A stretch of DNA of 64,000 nucleotides from Sphingobacterium allocomposti (GTDB taxonomy: Bacteria; Bacteroidota; Bacteroidia; Sphingobacteriales; Sphingobacteriaceae). How positions within the stretch are numbered: the first letter of the stretch is position 1; each line of letters starts with the position of its first letter. The DNA lies in the NCBI RefSeq assembly GCF_008124885.1, contig NZ_VNHX01000004.1, forward strand, positions 1-64,000, in the 5' to 3' direction. The notes beneath the pieces are model-generated. The model did no database searches. It saw only the letters and a program-made list of their open reading frames with translations, and had not been told where the DNA came from. The translations under genes were made by a program, and so were the position numbers. Below are positions 17,011 through 27,026 of the stretch, piece after piece.

Positions 17011-20000
17011 ATGAGGGGATCAGTTTTAAAGAAATTATTTTCTTTTTTCATGTTATCATGTTGCCTTGTGCCGCTATTCGGCCAGGTCCGGGATCTCTCG
17101 GGACAGGTGAAGGACAACGAGGGAACTCCTGTGGAAGGGGTAACCGTAACGGGGAGCGGCTCGTCGACGACGACGTCGGCGGACGGCATGTTCTTATTAA
17201 GAGCGCAGCAGGTGGGCGCCCAGGTCGTGTTTTCCGCGATCGGTTACCGCAGGCATGTGGTGAACGTTCCTGCAACGGGACGTCTCGACATTGCGCTGAC
17301 CAAGGAGCAGACCGACCTCGACGAGGTCGTGGTTATTGGCTACGGCGAACAGAGCCGTGCTACCGTAACCACATCCGTCGGCAAGGTCGACGCCAAGGAG
17401 TTTGCAAATGCGCCGGGACAAAATCCCTTGTTGCAGATGCAGGGCAAAGTGGCCGGTGTCTCGCTGCAGGTTTCTAATGGACAGCCGGGTGCCAATCCGC
17501 AGATTTTTATCCGTGGAGGAAGCTCTACGTCGCCAGAGGGGGATGCGCCCCTGATGATTGTCGACGGTGTCGTCGGGACGATGCGGAATATCTCCGATTT
17601 AAACCCGGACGACATCGAGTCGATGCAGGTGCTCAAAGATGCCGCATCTACAGCCATATACGGCGCACGGGCCGCCAACGGCGTAATTATCATTAAAACA
17701 AAATCCGGAAGTGCCGGAAAGCCGACCATTAATTTTAAGATCACGCCTGCACTCGAGCAATTGAGCAAACGGTACGACTTTGCCAGTGCCCGCGACTATA
17801 TTTATATCAGCCGGCTCAATACCCACAAGTTTAATAAGACCAACCCGGAGATGTTCCTTTCGAGCGGCGCCTATGGGATGTCGACCGGCAATCCACGTAA
17901 CAGCAGGAACACGCTGGCTTTCCTGGATACCTACCTGCAGGAATACGGTCAGGACTATGTTGCCGACCTGATGGAAAACCACGGTTGGGAAACGATGATT
18001 GACCCCGTGACCCAAAGGCATCTGATCTTTAAGGAAACCGACTATCAGGACATGACCTTTCAAAACGGCCGTTCTACCCAATACGATCTGAATGTAAGCG
18101 GCGGGGGAGACCTCGGTAGCTATTATCTTGGACTGGGACACAACAACCAGGCGGGTACGGTGGTCGGTACGGAATATAAAAACTACAGCGCGCTGTTCAA
18201 TGGCGAATATAACCTAAACGAAAAGATGAAGCTGCGTTCGAATTTTTCATACCAGATGAGGAGCTCCAACGCACCATGGAACTATCAAAATGTCCTGTCG
18301 CGATCGATCACGATGCCGTTTACCTATCGCGATTACTACGAAGATGGATCGCCGGCTCCGGGCGAGGGGCCAGCGAATTTCCGAAGCCGCCATTATGAGG
18401 TGTACTATAAAGAAAAATATAACGATGTAAAGGTATACAGGACAACGATAGGACTGGGACTGGATTATAATATCCTACCGGGACTAAAGTTTGCTCCAGC
18501 TTTATACTACAACACGACGGAAGGTATCGAGAACTATTTTGAAGCTTCCAATGAAACAAACCGCAACCGGAACGCGAGTGCAGTGCATGAACAGTTCCGT
18601 AAAATTCAGGCCGATGCCCTGCTGACCTACGACAAACGCTTTGCCGAGCAGCACCATATTAATGTGTTGCTGGGGTCTAGCTATATCAACGACCATACGT
18701 ACCATATGAGCGGCAGTGGCTATAATGCGCCTACAGACTACATTCCTACGTTAAACGCCACGGAACCGGAGACGCAGCGTATCACGACAACGAAAGCAAC
18801 CGACGTTATTATGAGTTACTTTGGCCGTGCGGACTACGACTACAAGGCAAAATACATGCTGTCGGCGAGTTTCCGTGTGGATGGTTCGTCGCGGTTTGCG
18901 GAAAATAACCGGTGGGGCTTCTTCCCGGGTTTCTCTGCAGGATGGAACCTGCATCGGGAGAGTTTCTGGCAAAGCCTGTCGCCGTATGTAAATCAGATGA
19001 AACTCCGTACCAGCTGGGGACAGACCGGTAACAATGAACTGTCGATAGCAGATGCCCAAGGCCAGTATGCCGCAGGCTTCCCTTACGACGGCGCAGTGGG
19101 AATCAATAATTCCGTATTGGCCAACCGCAATCTGATCTGGGAAACCACGACTTCGTTTGATGTTGGGGCAGATTGGGGCTTCTTTGGAAACAGGCTGCAG
19201 CTAACTGCCGAATACTATAACAAGGTGACCAGCGATCGCCTTTTTATGAGGCCATTATGGTCGTCCACAGGATTCGCTTCGATACGAAGCAACTTCGGCT
19301 CTATTGCCAACCGCGGAATCGACCTGCAGCTTTCGGGCCAGCCCATACGGAGTGAGCATTTTAACTGGGATCTGGGATTCACGTTCTCGTTTAACCGGGC
19401 AACCGTTGTTAAGATGCCGGAAAATCAGGAGGACAAGAATCGCAGCGGCGGAAACTTCGTCTGGGATACCGACAGACAGGAGTATGTCAAGGTCGGCGGA
19501 TTTGCAGAGGGAGAGCGGTTTGGTGCACGGTACGCTTATCAGATGATCGGTGTGTACAGCACAGACGAGGAAGCATTAAACGCGGAAGAAGATGTGGAGG
19601 CTAACGGAAGGCAGAAAGTGGGCGGCGACGCCATCTGGTACGATAAGGATAGAAATGGTATCATCGACTACCGTGATATGGTGTTCATGGGGTACATACG
19701 CCCCGATAAACAAGGCGGAATGGTCAATACGCTGCAGTATAAAGCCTTCACGTTCAGATTTGTGGTAGATTATGCCATAGGCCATGTTATTGACAACTCC
19801 TGGAAGGCGCGGGTCATGGGCAGCGCACGGAACAACAACATGATAATCAAGGACGTGATGGGCGATAACGTGTGGAACGAGCAGGGCGACGTAGCGGAAA
19901 TCCCGCGCTACACCGTGCAGAGCGATGCGGATTATAACTTCCGGAACCACTTACGGAATTCAAACGGCATAGGTGGAACATCGGGATATAGCAGCAACAA

Positions 20001-20241
20001 CTCCTTGTATTATTCGAAAGGAGACTTCCTGGCGTTCAGGGAGCTGTCACTATCTTACCAGTTTCAGGGCGACTGGCTGAAGAAGGCGCGCGTTAAGGGG
20101 TTAAATCTGACAGTTGCGGCTTTCAACCTCGGCTATTGGACATTCTACGATGGTCTTTTCCCGGAAATTTATAAGGGGAATGATCAAGGCGAATATCCAA
20201 GACCAAGGCAGTTTAATGCGGCGCTCTCGGTGACATTTTAA
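17011..20241 (+). CDS. SusC/RagA-family TonB-linked receptor of the sialic acid locus
   Basis: A 1076-residue outer membrane receptor: signal peptide to LFGQ (residue 25), carboxypeptidase-D-like domain (about 28-100), TonB-box-like LDEVVVIGYGEQ, plug (IRGGSSTSPEGDAPLMIVDG, SMQVLKDAASTAIYGARAA) and a barrel ending AALSVTF. First gene of the sialic acid operon; overlaps the SusD start by one base (TAATG). It should import sialic acid or sialo-oligosaccharides. Role by context; family from sequence. Confidence 0.94.
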   Translation: MRGSVLKKLFSFFMLSCCLVPLFGQVRDLSGQVKDNEGTPVEGVTVTGSGSSTTTSADGMFLLRAQQVGAQVVFSAIGYRRHVVNVPATGRLDIALTKEQTDLDEVVVIGYGEQSRATVTTSVGKVDAKEFANAPGQNPLLQMQGKVAGVSLQVSNGQPGANPQIFIRGGSSTSPEGDAPLMIVDGVVGTMRNISDLNPDDIESMQVLKDAASTAIYGARAANGVIIIKTKSGSAGKPTINFKITPALEQLSKRYDFASARDYIYISRLNTHKFNKTNPEMFLSSGAYGMSTGNPRNSRNTLAFLDTYLQEYGQDYVADLMENHGWETMIDPVTQRHLIFKETDYQDMTFQNGRSTQYDLNVSGGGDLGSYYLGLGHNNQAGTVVGTEYKNYSALFNGEYNLNEKMKLRSNFSYQMRSSNAPWNYQNVLSRSITMPFTYRDYYEDGSPAPGEGPANFRSRHYEVYYKEKYNDVKVYRTTIGLGLDYNILPGLKFAPALYYNTTEGIENYFEASNETNRNRNASAVHEQFRKIQADALLTYDKRFAEQHHINVLLGSSYINDHTYHMSGSGYNAPTDYIPTLNATEPETQRITTTKATDVIMSYFGRADYDYKAKYMLSASFRVDGSSRFAENNRWGFFPGFSAGWNLHRESFWQSLSPYVNQMKLRTSWGQTGNNELSIADAQGQYAAGFPYDGAVGINNSVLANRNLIWETTTSFDVGADWGFFGNRLQLTAEYYNKVTSDRLFMRPLWSSTGFASIRSNFGSIANRGIDLQLSGQPIRSEHFNWDLGFTFSFNRATVVKMPENQEDKNRSGGNFVWDTDRQEYVKVGGFAEGERFGARYAYQMIGVYSTDEEALNAEEDVEANGRQKVGGDAIWYDKDRNGIIDYRDMVFMGYIRPDKQGGMVNTLQYKAFTFRFVVDYAIGHVIDNSWKARVMGSARNNNMIIKDVMGDNVWNEQGDVAEIPRYTVQSDADYNFRNHLRNSNGIGGTSGYSSNNSLYYSKGDFLAFRELSLSYQFQGDWLKKARVKGLNLTVAAFNLGYWTFYDGLFPEIYKGNDQGEYPRPRQFNAALSVTF

Positions 20242-21734
20242 TGAAGGTATTCAAAAACATATATATCATGCGTTTTAAAAATATTTTGGTTTTAGTTTGT
20301 TCCATCTGTCTGCTGTCGGGCTGCGATAGCATTCTGGATGTGGAACAGGAGTCGGCCATCATTGGTAATGGCTTTTGGAATGCTCCCGACGACGTAAACG
20401 GTTACCTGACCGGGATTTATAATAGATTTCGCGGTGGCAGCGGTACGGGAACGAATGGGGTGATGAACACGACTTATTGGTTGGAAGATCGGGGCGACGC
20501 TTTTGAGCAGGGTTTAGAATCGGGCGTAACGCCCGCCTGGCAGCAAAACCTGAACAACGCCAATGCACCAAACTGGCTGGAGCTGTATGAAGTGATTCAG
20601 CAGTGTAACATGCTGCTTAAATATGCGCCTACCATTACGTACGTAAACGAGCATGATCGGAGCAGGGCAATGGCTGAGACGTTGTTCATCCGCTCGTATG
20701 TGTATTTCATTCTGATCCGGACGTTCGGCGATGTCCCGTTGGAGCTCGAACCTACGGAAAGCGACGACAAGCAGCCGTTGCCACGGCTGGCCGCTGCGGA
20801 AGTGGCGGAACGCCTACTCGCAGATCTGGATCAGGCCATTGGGCTTTTCCCGGAAGAGGGCGTTCGTGATAAGTCGAGGGCATCTAAAGCCGCCGCTCAC
20901 GCTTTAAAAGCAGATTTATGCCTGTGGAAGGCTAAGGTGCTGCAAGGAAATCAGCAAGATCTGGAGCAGGCGCTGCAGTCGGTACGCATAGCGCTCGCTG
21001 CTGTATCCCCCATGGCTGAGTTTGGCGATATCTTCGCCACCGACCGCAAAAAGAACGCAGAGATATTGCTTTCTCTGCACTTTCAACGGGATGAGAAGTC
21101 TGACCACTATAGCAGCCGCCTGAAACCCCGGAACATTTTTGTGCAGAACGCGGTCAACGCCGCACAGATACCGTATGCCTTAAACGGAGCACGCAGCGTG
21201 TACGCTCCCAGTAACAAGCTGATTGAAGCCTTCGCTGCATATCCACAGGATAAAAGGACAAATGTATCCATCATCAGGGCTGTAGCCGCAAATGGAAGCA
21301 CAATCGGTGTGTTCGACAACAAGTTCCGCGGAACCAGTTTTAGCGACGACCGCCATTACGATAACGATATCATTATCTACCGCTGGGGAGGGCTGCAGCT
21401 GCTACACGCAGAGGCCTTAGCAGCGCTCGGACAGCTGGAGGAATCGGTAAAAGCCCTTGATGCGGTACGTCAGCGCGCCGCGGTAGGCCCGTACACTGGC
21501 CCGATGGCCAAAAGAAGCATCGAGGAGGCTATTTTAAATGAATCATTTAAAGAGACCTACCTGGAGCTGAAACGTTGGCCGGATTTGGTACGCTTTCACT
21601 TTGGCGGTACGATAGATGCCTACGAGGAGGTTCCTAGCCTACAAGGAAAAAATATACCGCTGTTTTTTCCGATACCGCAGGCACAGATCGACCTGAACCC
21701 GCTGCTCGAGCAGACGGAAGGCTATTCATTTTAA
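20241..21734 (+). CDS. SusD/RagB-family lipoprotein of the sialic acid locus
   Basis: A 497-residue surface lipoprotein with lipobox LLSGC (Cys28 from the start at 20241; an in-frame ATG at 20268 would give a tidier 19-residue signal), SILDVEQE, TPR-like helices (RAMAETLFIRSYVYFILIRTF) and a SusD end (NESFKETYLELKRWPDLVRF and FFPIPQAQIDLNPLLEQ). Translationally coupled to SusC by the overlapping stop/start. It would act as the lid and ligand capture partner of SusC. Confidence 0.93.
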   Translation: MKVFKNIYIMRFKNILVLVCSICLLSGCDSILDVEQESAIIGNGFWNAPDDVNGYLTGIYNRFRGGSGTGTNGVMNTTYWLEDRGDAFEQGLESGVTPAWQQNLNNANAPNWLELYEVIQQCNMLLKYAPTITYVNEHDRSRAMAETLFIRSYVYFILIRTFGDVPLELEPTESDDKQPLPRLAAAEVAERLLADLDQAIGLFPEEGVRDKSRASKAAAHALKADLCLWKAKVLQGNQQDLEQALQSVRIALAAVSPMAEFGDIFATDRKKNAEILLSLHFQRDEKSDHYSSRLKPRNIFVQNAVNAAQIPYALNGARSVYAPSNKLIEAFAAYPQDKRTNVSIIRAVAANGSTIGVFDNKFRGTSFSDDRHYDNDIIIYRWGGLQLLHAEALAALGQLEESVKALDAVRQRAAVGPYTGPMAKRSIEEAILNESFKETYLELKRWPDLVRFHFGGTIDAYEEVPSLQGKNIPLFFPIPQAQIDLNPLLEQTEGYSF

Positions 21735-21745
21735 TTTCGACAACC

Positions 21746-22858
21746 ATGAAAACTAACAATTATATACGAACGATAATGGGGTTGATAATCGCCTGTTTCC
21801 TATCTTATTCCTGTGACGGCGAACTGGGCGAGCGTATCCCCGACGATTATTTTGACCGTGATAACAATGAGCTGGATGCACCCTATATCTACCAGAAAGG
21901 CTATAAAGATTATGCCTGTTATCGGATCCCAGCGCTGGTGAGGACGAATAAAGGCACGTTGCTGGCTTTCGCAGAGGCGCGGAAGGACAACTGTGCAGAC
22001 GACGGCAACATCGACCTCGTGCTTCGTAGGTCCATGGATAACGGGGAGACGTGGGATGATATGTCTGTTATCTGGGATGCAGGCGATAATACCGCCGGAA
22101 ACCCCGCTCCCGTGGTCGACGAAGTGACGGGAGAGATTCATCTGTTGATGTGCTGGAACAACGACCGTGTGTATGTTACACGCTCGGCAGACGACGGCGT
22201 TACGTGGACAGAGCCTAAAGACATCACGGCTTCCGTTAAAAAAGACAACTGGACGTGGTACGCCACAGGCCCCGTTCATGGTATACAGCTTAAAAAAGGC
22301 GAGCATGCGGGCCGGCTGGTCATTCCGTGCGACCATACCGGGAATGCACATACTATCTATTCTGACGATCACGGCGAAACGTGGAAACTAGGCGGTATTC
22401 CTTCCCATCCTGTCTACAAACCCAATGAATGTACGGTGGCGGAAGTTTCCAACGGTGATCTGCTGCTGAACATGCGCTGTCCGAACAGCGATAAGCGCAG
22501 ACTACTTTCAAGGAGCACAGACGGAGGGCTATCGTGGAGCTCGCCCGAGGTGCATCAGACATTGATAGATCCTGTCTGTCAGGGAAGCATGCTTACCTTT
22601 ACCGATACCGACAATAGGTCGATATTGTTGTTTGCCAATCCGGCCCACGAAACGCGCCGCCGGAACATGACGCTGCGCGTGAGCTACGACGACGGGCGAA
22701 CCTATCCGAAAGAGCAGCTGCTGTACGGAGAATTTGCGGCATACTCAGACATGGCCTTGTTGGACCCTGATAACCTCGCGATGCTTTATGAACGCGGTGT
22801 GTCAGATGCAAATGAGGGGATAGCGTTTGAAGTCATATCCTTGGATAACCTTAAATAA
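21746..22858 (+). CDS. Exo-alpha-sialidase, lipoprotein (GH33)
   Basis: A 370-residue sialidase with lipobox SYSC (Cys23), a catalytic YRIPALV motif (Arg60), and four Asp-boxes of the form SxDxGxTW: SMDNGETW, SADDGVTW, SDDHGETW and STDGGLSW. AEARKDNCADDGNID supplies the usual acidic segment, and a late LYERG near the C-terminus the Tyr/Glu region. The single-domain six-bladed propeller fits surface-anchored cleavage of terminal sialic acid. It lies 12 bases after SusD. Confidence 0.92.
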   Translation: MKTNNYIRTIMGLIIACFLSYSCDGELGERIPDDYFDRDNNELDAPYIYQKGYKDYACYRIPALVRTNKGTLLAFAEARKDNCADDGNIDLVLRRSMDNGETWDDMSVIWDAGDNTAGNPAPVVDEVTGEIHLLMCWNNDRVYVTRSADDGVTWTEPKDITASVKKDNWTWYATGPVHGIQLKKGEHAGRLVIPCDHTGNAHTIYSDDHGETWKLGGIPSHPVYKPNECTVAEVSNGDLLLNMRCPNSDKRRLLSRSTDGGLSWSSPEVHQTLIDPVCQGSMLTFTDTDNRSILLFANPAHETRRRNMTLRVSYDDGRTYPKEQLLYGEFAAYSDMALLDPDNLAMLYERGVSDANEGIAFEVISLDNLK

Positions 22859-22866
22859 CGAACCTG

Positions 22867-24369
22867 ATGAAGATGAAAACAATATGGAATGTGGTCGTGT
22901 TGTCGCTCCTTAGCGTGTCCATTCTTTCGTGTAGCAAAGAAGAGGCTGATCTGGGGCCGTTACAAGCAGACTTTACAGTGGATAAACAGGAAATTGCTGC
23001 CGGCGACTCGGTGATGTTTTCGGACCGGTCTCAAGGGATGCCGTCCCGGCTGCAGTGGATATTTGAAGGCGGATCGCCCGATACGTCGATACTGGCTAAC
23101 CCAGCCGTCGTTTACGAACTTCCGGGTACATACAAGGTTACGCTTGTGGCCACCCGGGGAGATGCTTCCCATGAGGTGGTTCGCGAAGACTATATAACGG
23201 TGGGCTATGGCCCGCTGACAGCCGATTTTGCGACAGCAAATACGACGGTATATATTCAGGAGGAGATTGCCTTTGCAAACCTGACCAAGGGCGTGGCAAC
23301 GTCTTGGGAATGGGTATTCAAAAGCGCAGATCATGAGATTAAATACACCGACCGCGAACCGAAGGTGGTGTTCGAAAACCCGGGGGTTTACGATGTGACC
23401 CTTACTGTTTCAAATCCGGGATACAGCGATAAAACAGAGAAAATAGGCTATTTAACGGTCTTAGATCCCCGGGATCTAAAAGCTGATTTTGATGCGGCGT
23501 ACAGTACGGTTCCGACAGGATACGACGTGCGCTTTTTCGACGCATCTATCGGTTTGGCGGAAAGCTGGCACTGGGAGTTTGAAGGTGCGTCGTCCGGTAC
23601 GTCGAACGAAAAGGAACCGGTCGTGCGTTATGCCGCTCCCGGAATGTACCGCGTCAAGCTGACCGTATCCAACGAATACACAAGTAAGACGGTGGTGAAA
23701 GAAAAGGCCATCCGTGTGGTCGACAACACCGATCTTGCGCTGCTGATTCCGTTTGACAGGAACGTAACCGACTTGTCGGCAAATGCATTGTCGCCGCAGG
23801 TGCAGGGCGAGGCGCCATCGTTTAACGGTGCCGACCGGTCGGGGGCAACCGGAAAAGCGGCTTCCTTTGCCGGGGCCGGTGGTTTGGTGATACCGGACCA
23901 CGATGCGCTGAACTTTTCGAATCGTAATTACACCATATCGGTATGGGTGAGATCCTCCAATACGTCGAGAATGATGGTATGGCAGGAAAGCGGTAAGAAC
24001 GGAACAGGAGACAATCAGACGTGGCTCCGGCTCGGGGATAATACGACCGACAGAAAGATGCGATTCAATACCGAGGATGCCACTGGAGGTTTTATACTGA
24101 ATAGCGACCGTTCTGTCACGGACGGAAAGTGGAACCATGTTGTCTGTGTACGCAATGGCAACCGGTCGTCAATCTACGTCAACGGTGCGCTTGTTCGGGA
24201 GGGAACCACGAACACCGTTAAGGTCGTTTCCAACGGGGCGCCGTTTAAAATTGCCCTGCAGGAAATGGTAGCCGGATTTGATAATTATTTTAAGGGCGAC
24301 CTGGATGATCTTATCATCTATAGGAAGGCGCTGAGCGAAACAGAAGTTAAATCACTATTTGAATATTAA
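22867..24369 (+). CDS. PKD-repeat and LamG-domain surface lipoprotein
   Basis: A 500-residue lipoprotein (lipobox SILSC, Cys22) with three PKD-type domains (about 30-113, 114-200 and 203-287; each with ADF..., a central W-x-W/F-x-F/W segment and PGxYxVxLxV) and a C-terminal concanavalin-A/LamG domain (about 290-500; LNFSNRNYTISVWVRSS and DGKWNHVVCVRNG). It has no catalytic motif, so it is probably the surface glycan-binding protein of the locus, placed between the two sialidases. Role from context. Confidence 0.86.
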   Translation: MKMKTIWNVVVLSLLSVSILSCSKEEADLGPLQADFTVDKQEIAAGDSVMFSDRSQGMPSRLQWIFEGGSPDTSILANPAVVYELPGTYKVTLVATRGDASHEVVREDYITVGYGPLTADFATANTTVYIQEEIAFANLTKGVATSWEWVFKSADHEIKYTDREPKVVFENPGVYDVTLTVSNPGYSDKTEKIGYLTVLDPRDLKADFDAAYSTVPTGYDVRFFDASIGLAESWHWEFEGASSGTSNEKEPVVRYAAPGMYRVKLTVSNEYTSKTVVKEKAIRVVDNTDLALLIPFDRNVTDLSANALSPQVQGEAPSFNGADRSGATGKAASFAGAGGLVIPDHDALNFSNRNYTISVWVRSSNTSRMMVWQESGKNGTGDNQTWLRLGDNTTDRKMRFNTEDATGGFILNSDRSVTDGKWNHVVCVRNGNRSSIYVNGALVREGTTNTVKVVSNGAPFKIALQEMVAGFDNYFKGDLDDLIIYRKALSETEVKSLFEY

Positions 24370-24371
24370 GG

Positions 24372-26057
24372 ATGAGTAAGTTACATGTACAGTTCGTTAT
24401 AGGTATCTGTGTCCTCCTGCTTGACGTGTTTTCCGGCGGGTGGGTATGTGCAAACGGAAGAGGACCTGAATATATCGAATTCCAACGTCAGGTACCGGTC
24501 GTCATTGCCCAGGAGACCATCGTCTCCAGGATTAAAGTCGATGGAAAAAAAGGACAGCGTCTGCAGGAAATTGTTCTACAGCTGCAGGCGGATGCTGCTG
24601 CGGGAAATGTGGGGGTGTCTATTTATTATGCGAAATCGGATACGGCATTCCGGAGCAAAGCAGCCGGGGAATGGTCGCTATTCGCACGTAAAGAGCTGCG
24701 ACCTGGCAGCTCAGCGGTTATAACCGGCGATGCGGTGTTGGACGGCGGAGAATCTTATTTCTACGTGGCGTGCACCTTGCCGCCCACATGGAAGCTGGCC
24801 GACACATTTATGTTGAAAGCCGGGCGGATCCGTGTGGCAGGAAAAAACTATAAACCGGAGACAATAAATCAGAGGACGTTCTATCCCGCTGTGGCGGTAC
24901 GGCGGCATAATCAGGACAACGTACACACATCGCGGATTCCGGGCCTGGCCCGCACAAAGACAGGAGCCTTGCTGGCGATCTTCGATGCACGGTATGAGAG
25001 CGCACGGGACCTGCAAGGCCATATGGACATAGGCTTGCACCGGAGTGAAGACGGTGGACAGACGTGGAAGCCTATGCAGATCGCTATGGATATGGGCGAG
25101 TGGGGCGGGCTGCCGCAGAAGTTCAACGGCGTGTCGGATGCATGTATTCTGGTGGATAGCACCAGCGGTACCATATACATTGCCGCAACGTGGATGTACG
25201 GTGTGTTGGACGATAACGGGAAGTGGATAGAGAACCTGCAGGACACAAGCACGGTCTGGAATCACCAATGGCGAAAGAAAGGGTCGCAGCCCGGTTTCGA
25301 TGTTAAGCAGAGCGCGCAGTTTATGCTGGTGAAGAGCACCGACGATGGCAAGACGTGGAGCAGACCTGTAAATATTACGCAGATGGGAAAAGAGCAGGAG
25401 TGGTGGCTATGGGCACCGGCGCCGGGCAACGGCATCACCCTGCCGGACGGTACCCTCGTGTTTCCTACGCAGGGACGCGACCATACAGGCAAACCCTTTT
25501 CGAACATCACCTATAGCACGGACGGAGGCCGGACGTGGAAGTCGTCTGCGAAGGCAATCGATGTGGAAGGCGGAACAACCGAGTGTGCCGTAGTTGCACT
25601 ACCTAGCGGCGAGCTCATGCTCAACATGCGGGCAAACAAAAACCGGGATAATTGGGGGCCAGATAATGGGCGGGCTGTCAGTGTGTCGTCTGACCTGGGA
25701 GTTACGTGGAAGGAACATCCCACTTCTTTCCGCGATTTGCCGGAGCCGACCTGTATGGCCAGCTTGTTCCGACACGACATAGCTTCGGCGGACGGCAGTA
25801 GGTCGATCTTGTTTTTCTCGAACCCAAATCACAAGTCCAAAAGAATCCATATGACATTGAAAGCAAGCCTGGATGGGGGGAGCACGTGGCCCGAGGAGCT
25901 TCAGCTGCTATTGGACGAAGGGAGCAGCAGGGCATACTCCTGCATCACCTCCGTCGATGAGGCCTATATCGGCATTTTGTATGAGAGCAGCCAGGCAGAT
26001 ATGGTGTTCCAGAAGTTTGCGGTAGCAGATTTAATAAATAAAGCGGATAACAAGTAA
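24372..26057 (+). CDS. Exo-alpha-sialidase with N-terminal accessory domain (GH33)
   Basis: A 561-residue secreted sialidase. After a signal peptide (to GWVCANG) comes a ~140-residue accessory domain (FQRQVPVVIAQETIVSRIKV, GKKGQRLQEIVLQLQ) typical of Bacteroidota NanH, then the propeller: SRIPGLARTKTGALLAIFDAR (RIP Arg), Asp-boxes SEDGGQTW, STDDGKTW, STDGGRTW and SLDGGSTW, and SSRAYSCIT...ILYESS near the end (Tyr/Glu region). It differs from the short lipoprotein sialidase upstream, so the two probably differ in location or linkage preference. Confidence 0.93.
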   Translation: MSKLHVQFVIGICVLLLDVFSGGWVCANGRGPEYIEFQRQVPVVIAQETIVSRIKVDGKKGQRLQEIVLQLQADAAAGNVGVSIYYAKSDTAFRSKAAGEWSLFARKELRPGSSAVITGDAVLDGGESYFYVACTLPPTWKLADTFMLKAGRIRVAGKNYKPETINQRTFYPAVAVRRHNQDNVHTSRIPGLARTKTGALLAIFDARYESARDLQGHMDIGLHRSEDGGQTWKPMQIAMDMGEWGGLPQKFNGVSDACILVDSTSGTIYIAATWMYGVLDDNGKWIENLQDTSTVWNHQWRKKGSQPGFDVKQSAQFMLVKSTDDGKTWSRPVNITQMGKEQEWWLWAPAPGNGITLPDGTLVFPTQGRDHTGKPFSNITYSTDGGRTWKSSAKAIDVEGGTTECAVVALPSGELMLNMRANKNRDNWGPDNGRAVSVSSDLGVTWKEHPTSFRDLPEPTCMASLFRHDIASADGSRSILFFSNPNHKSKRIHMTLKASLDGGSTWPEELQLLLDEGSSRAYSCITSVDEAYIGILYESSQADMVFQKFAVADLINKADNK

Positions 26058-26106
26058 GCGATTCAACCGCAGGATCTCGAAGAATAAATTAGACATTTTA
26101 CATGGC

Positions 26107-27018
26107 ATGAAAAAAGTTAAAGGATTAATAGTAGCGACATTTGCAGCGTACAAACCGGATGGATCGATTAATTTTGATTTGATACCCGCAATTACGGAAC
26201 ACATGGTGGCCCAGAATGTGAAGGGAATATTTGTCTGTGGCACGAACGGAGAAGGACCAAGTCTGTCTACCGAAGAAAGGATGCAGGTAGTGGAGGCTTA
26301 TATGAAAGCCGCCCGTGGCCGCTTACTTGTGTTTGTGCATGTGGGACATAGTTCCATCCGGGAAGCAAGGCGCCTCGCTGCCCATGCGGAGGCCATAGGG
26401 GCCGATTATATATCCGCCGTTTCTGCTTTCTATTTCAAACCGAATACCGTAAACAACCTCGTGGACAGTATGGCAGAAATCGCCTCGGCAGCTCCACGGA
26501 CACCGTTTTACTATTATCACATCCCGAATATTACCGGCATTCAGGTGGATATGATCGAGTTCCTCGAATTGGCGGGGCAATACATACCCACCTTTGCGGG
26601 CATTAAATATACCGCATCGACCATAAACGAATATCAGGCATGTTTACATTATAAAGACGGGAAATACGATATTCTTTTCGGGTACGATGAGCTGCTCCTT
26701 CCTGCCCTGGCTGTAGGAGCAAAGGGAGCTATAGGCAGTACGTACAATTATGCCGCCCGTTTATATAACGAGGTGATAAACTTATTTGAACAACGGAAAA
26801 TTGAAGAGGCCGAACAGCTTCATTTCCATGCTGTAAAGATGGTACAGTTGCTGGTAAAGTATGGTCCGATTCCGACGCAACGTGCTATTATGAAAAAAGT
26901 AGGGTTGGACCTGGGAGATCCCCGTCTGCCCCTGCAATCCTTAAATGCGGATACCGAACGTAAACTGTACGAAGACTTGGCATCTTCGGGCTTTTTGGAA
27001 CTCGTAAATAGCTTATAA
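26107..27018 (+). CDS. nanA: N-acetylneuraminate lyase
   Basis: A 303-residue member of the DHDPS/NAL family. GTNGEGPSLSTEER gives the carboxylate loop, FYYYHIPN the Tyr region, and GIKYTAS the Schiff-base Lys (about 164). It splits N-acetylneuraminate to ManNAc and pyruvate in the cytoplasm. Context in the sialic acid operon decides NAL over dihydrodipicolinate synthase. The start at 26107 is preferred over the overlapping out-of-frame ATG at 26102. NanE-type epimerase and ROK kinase are not found in the window. Confidence 0.93.
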   Translation: MKKVKGLIVATFAAYKPDGSINFDLIPAITEHMVAQNVKGIFVCGTNGEGPSLSTEERMQVVEAYMKAARGRLLVFVHVGHSSIREARRLAAHAEAIGADYISAVSAFYFKPNTVNNLVDSMAEIASAAPRTPFYYYHIPNITGIQVDMIEFLELAGQYIPTFAGIKYTASTINEYQACLHYKDGKYDILFGYDELLLPALAVGAKGAIGSTYNYAARLYNEVINLFEQRKIEEAEQLHFHAVKMVQLLVKYGPIPTQRAIMKKVGLDLGDPRLPLQSLNADTERKLYEDLASSGFLELVNSL

Positions 27019-27026
27019 ATGTAATT

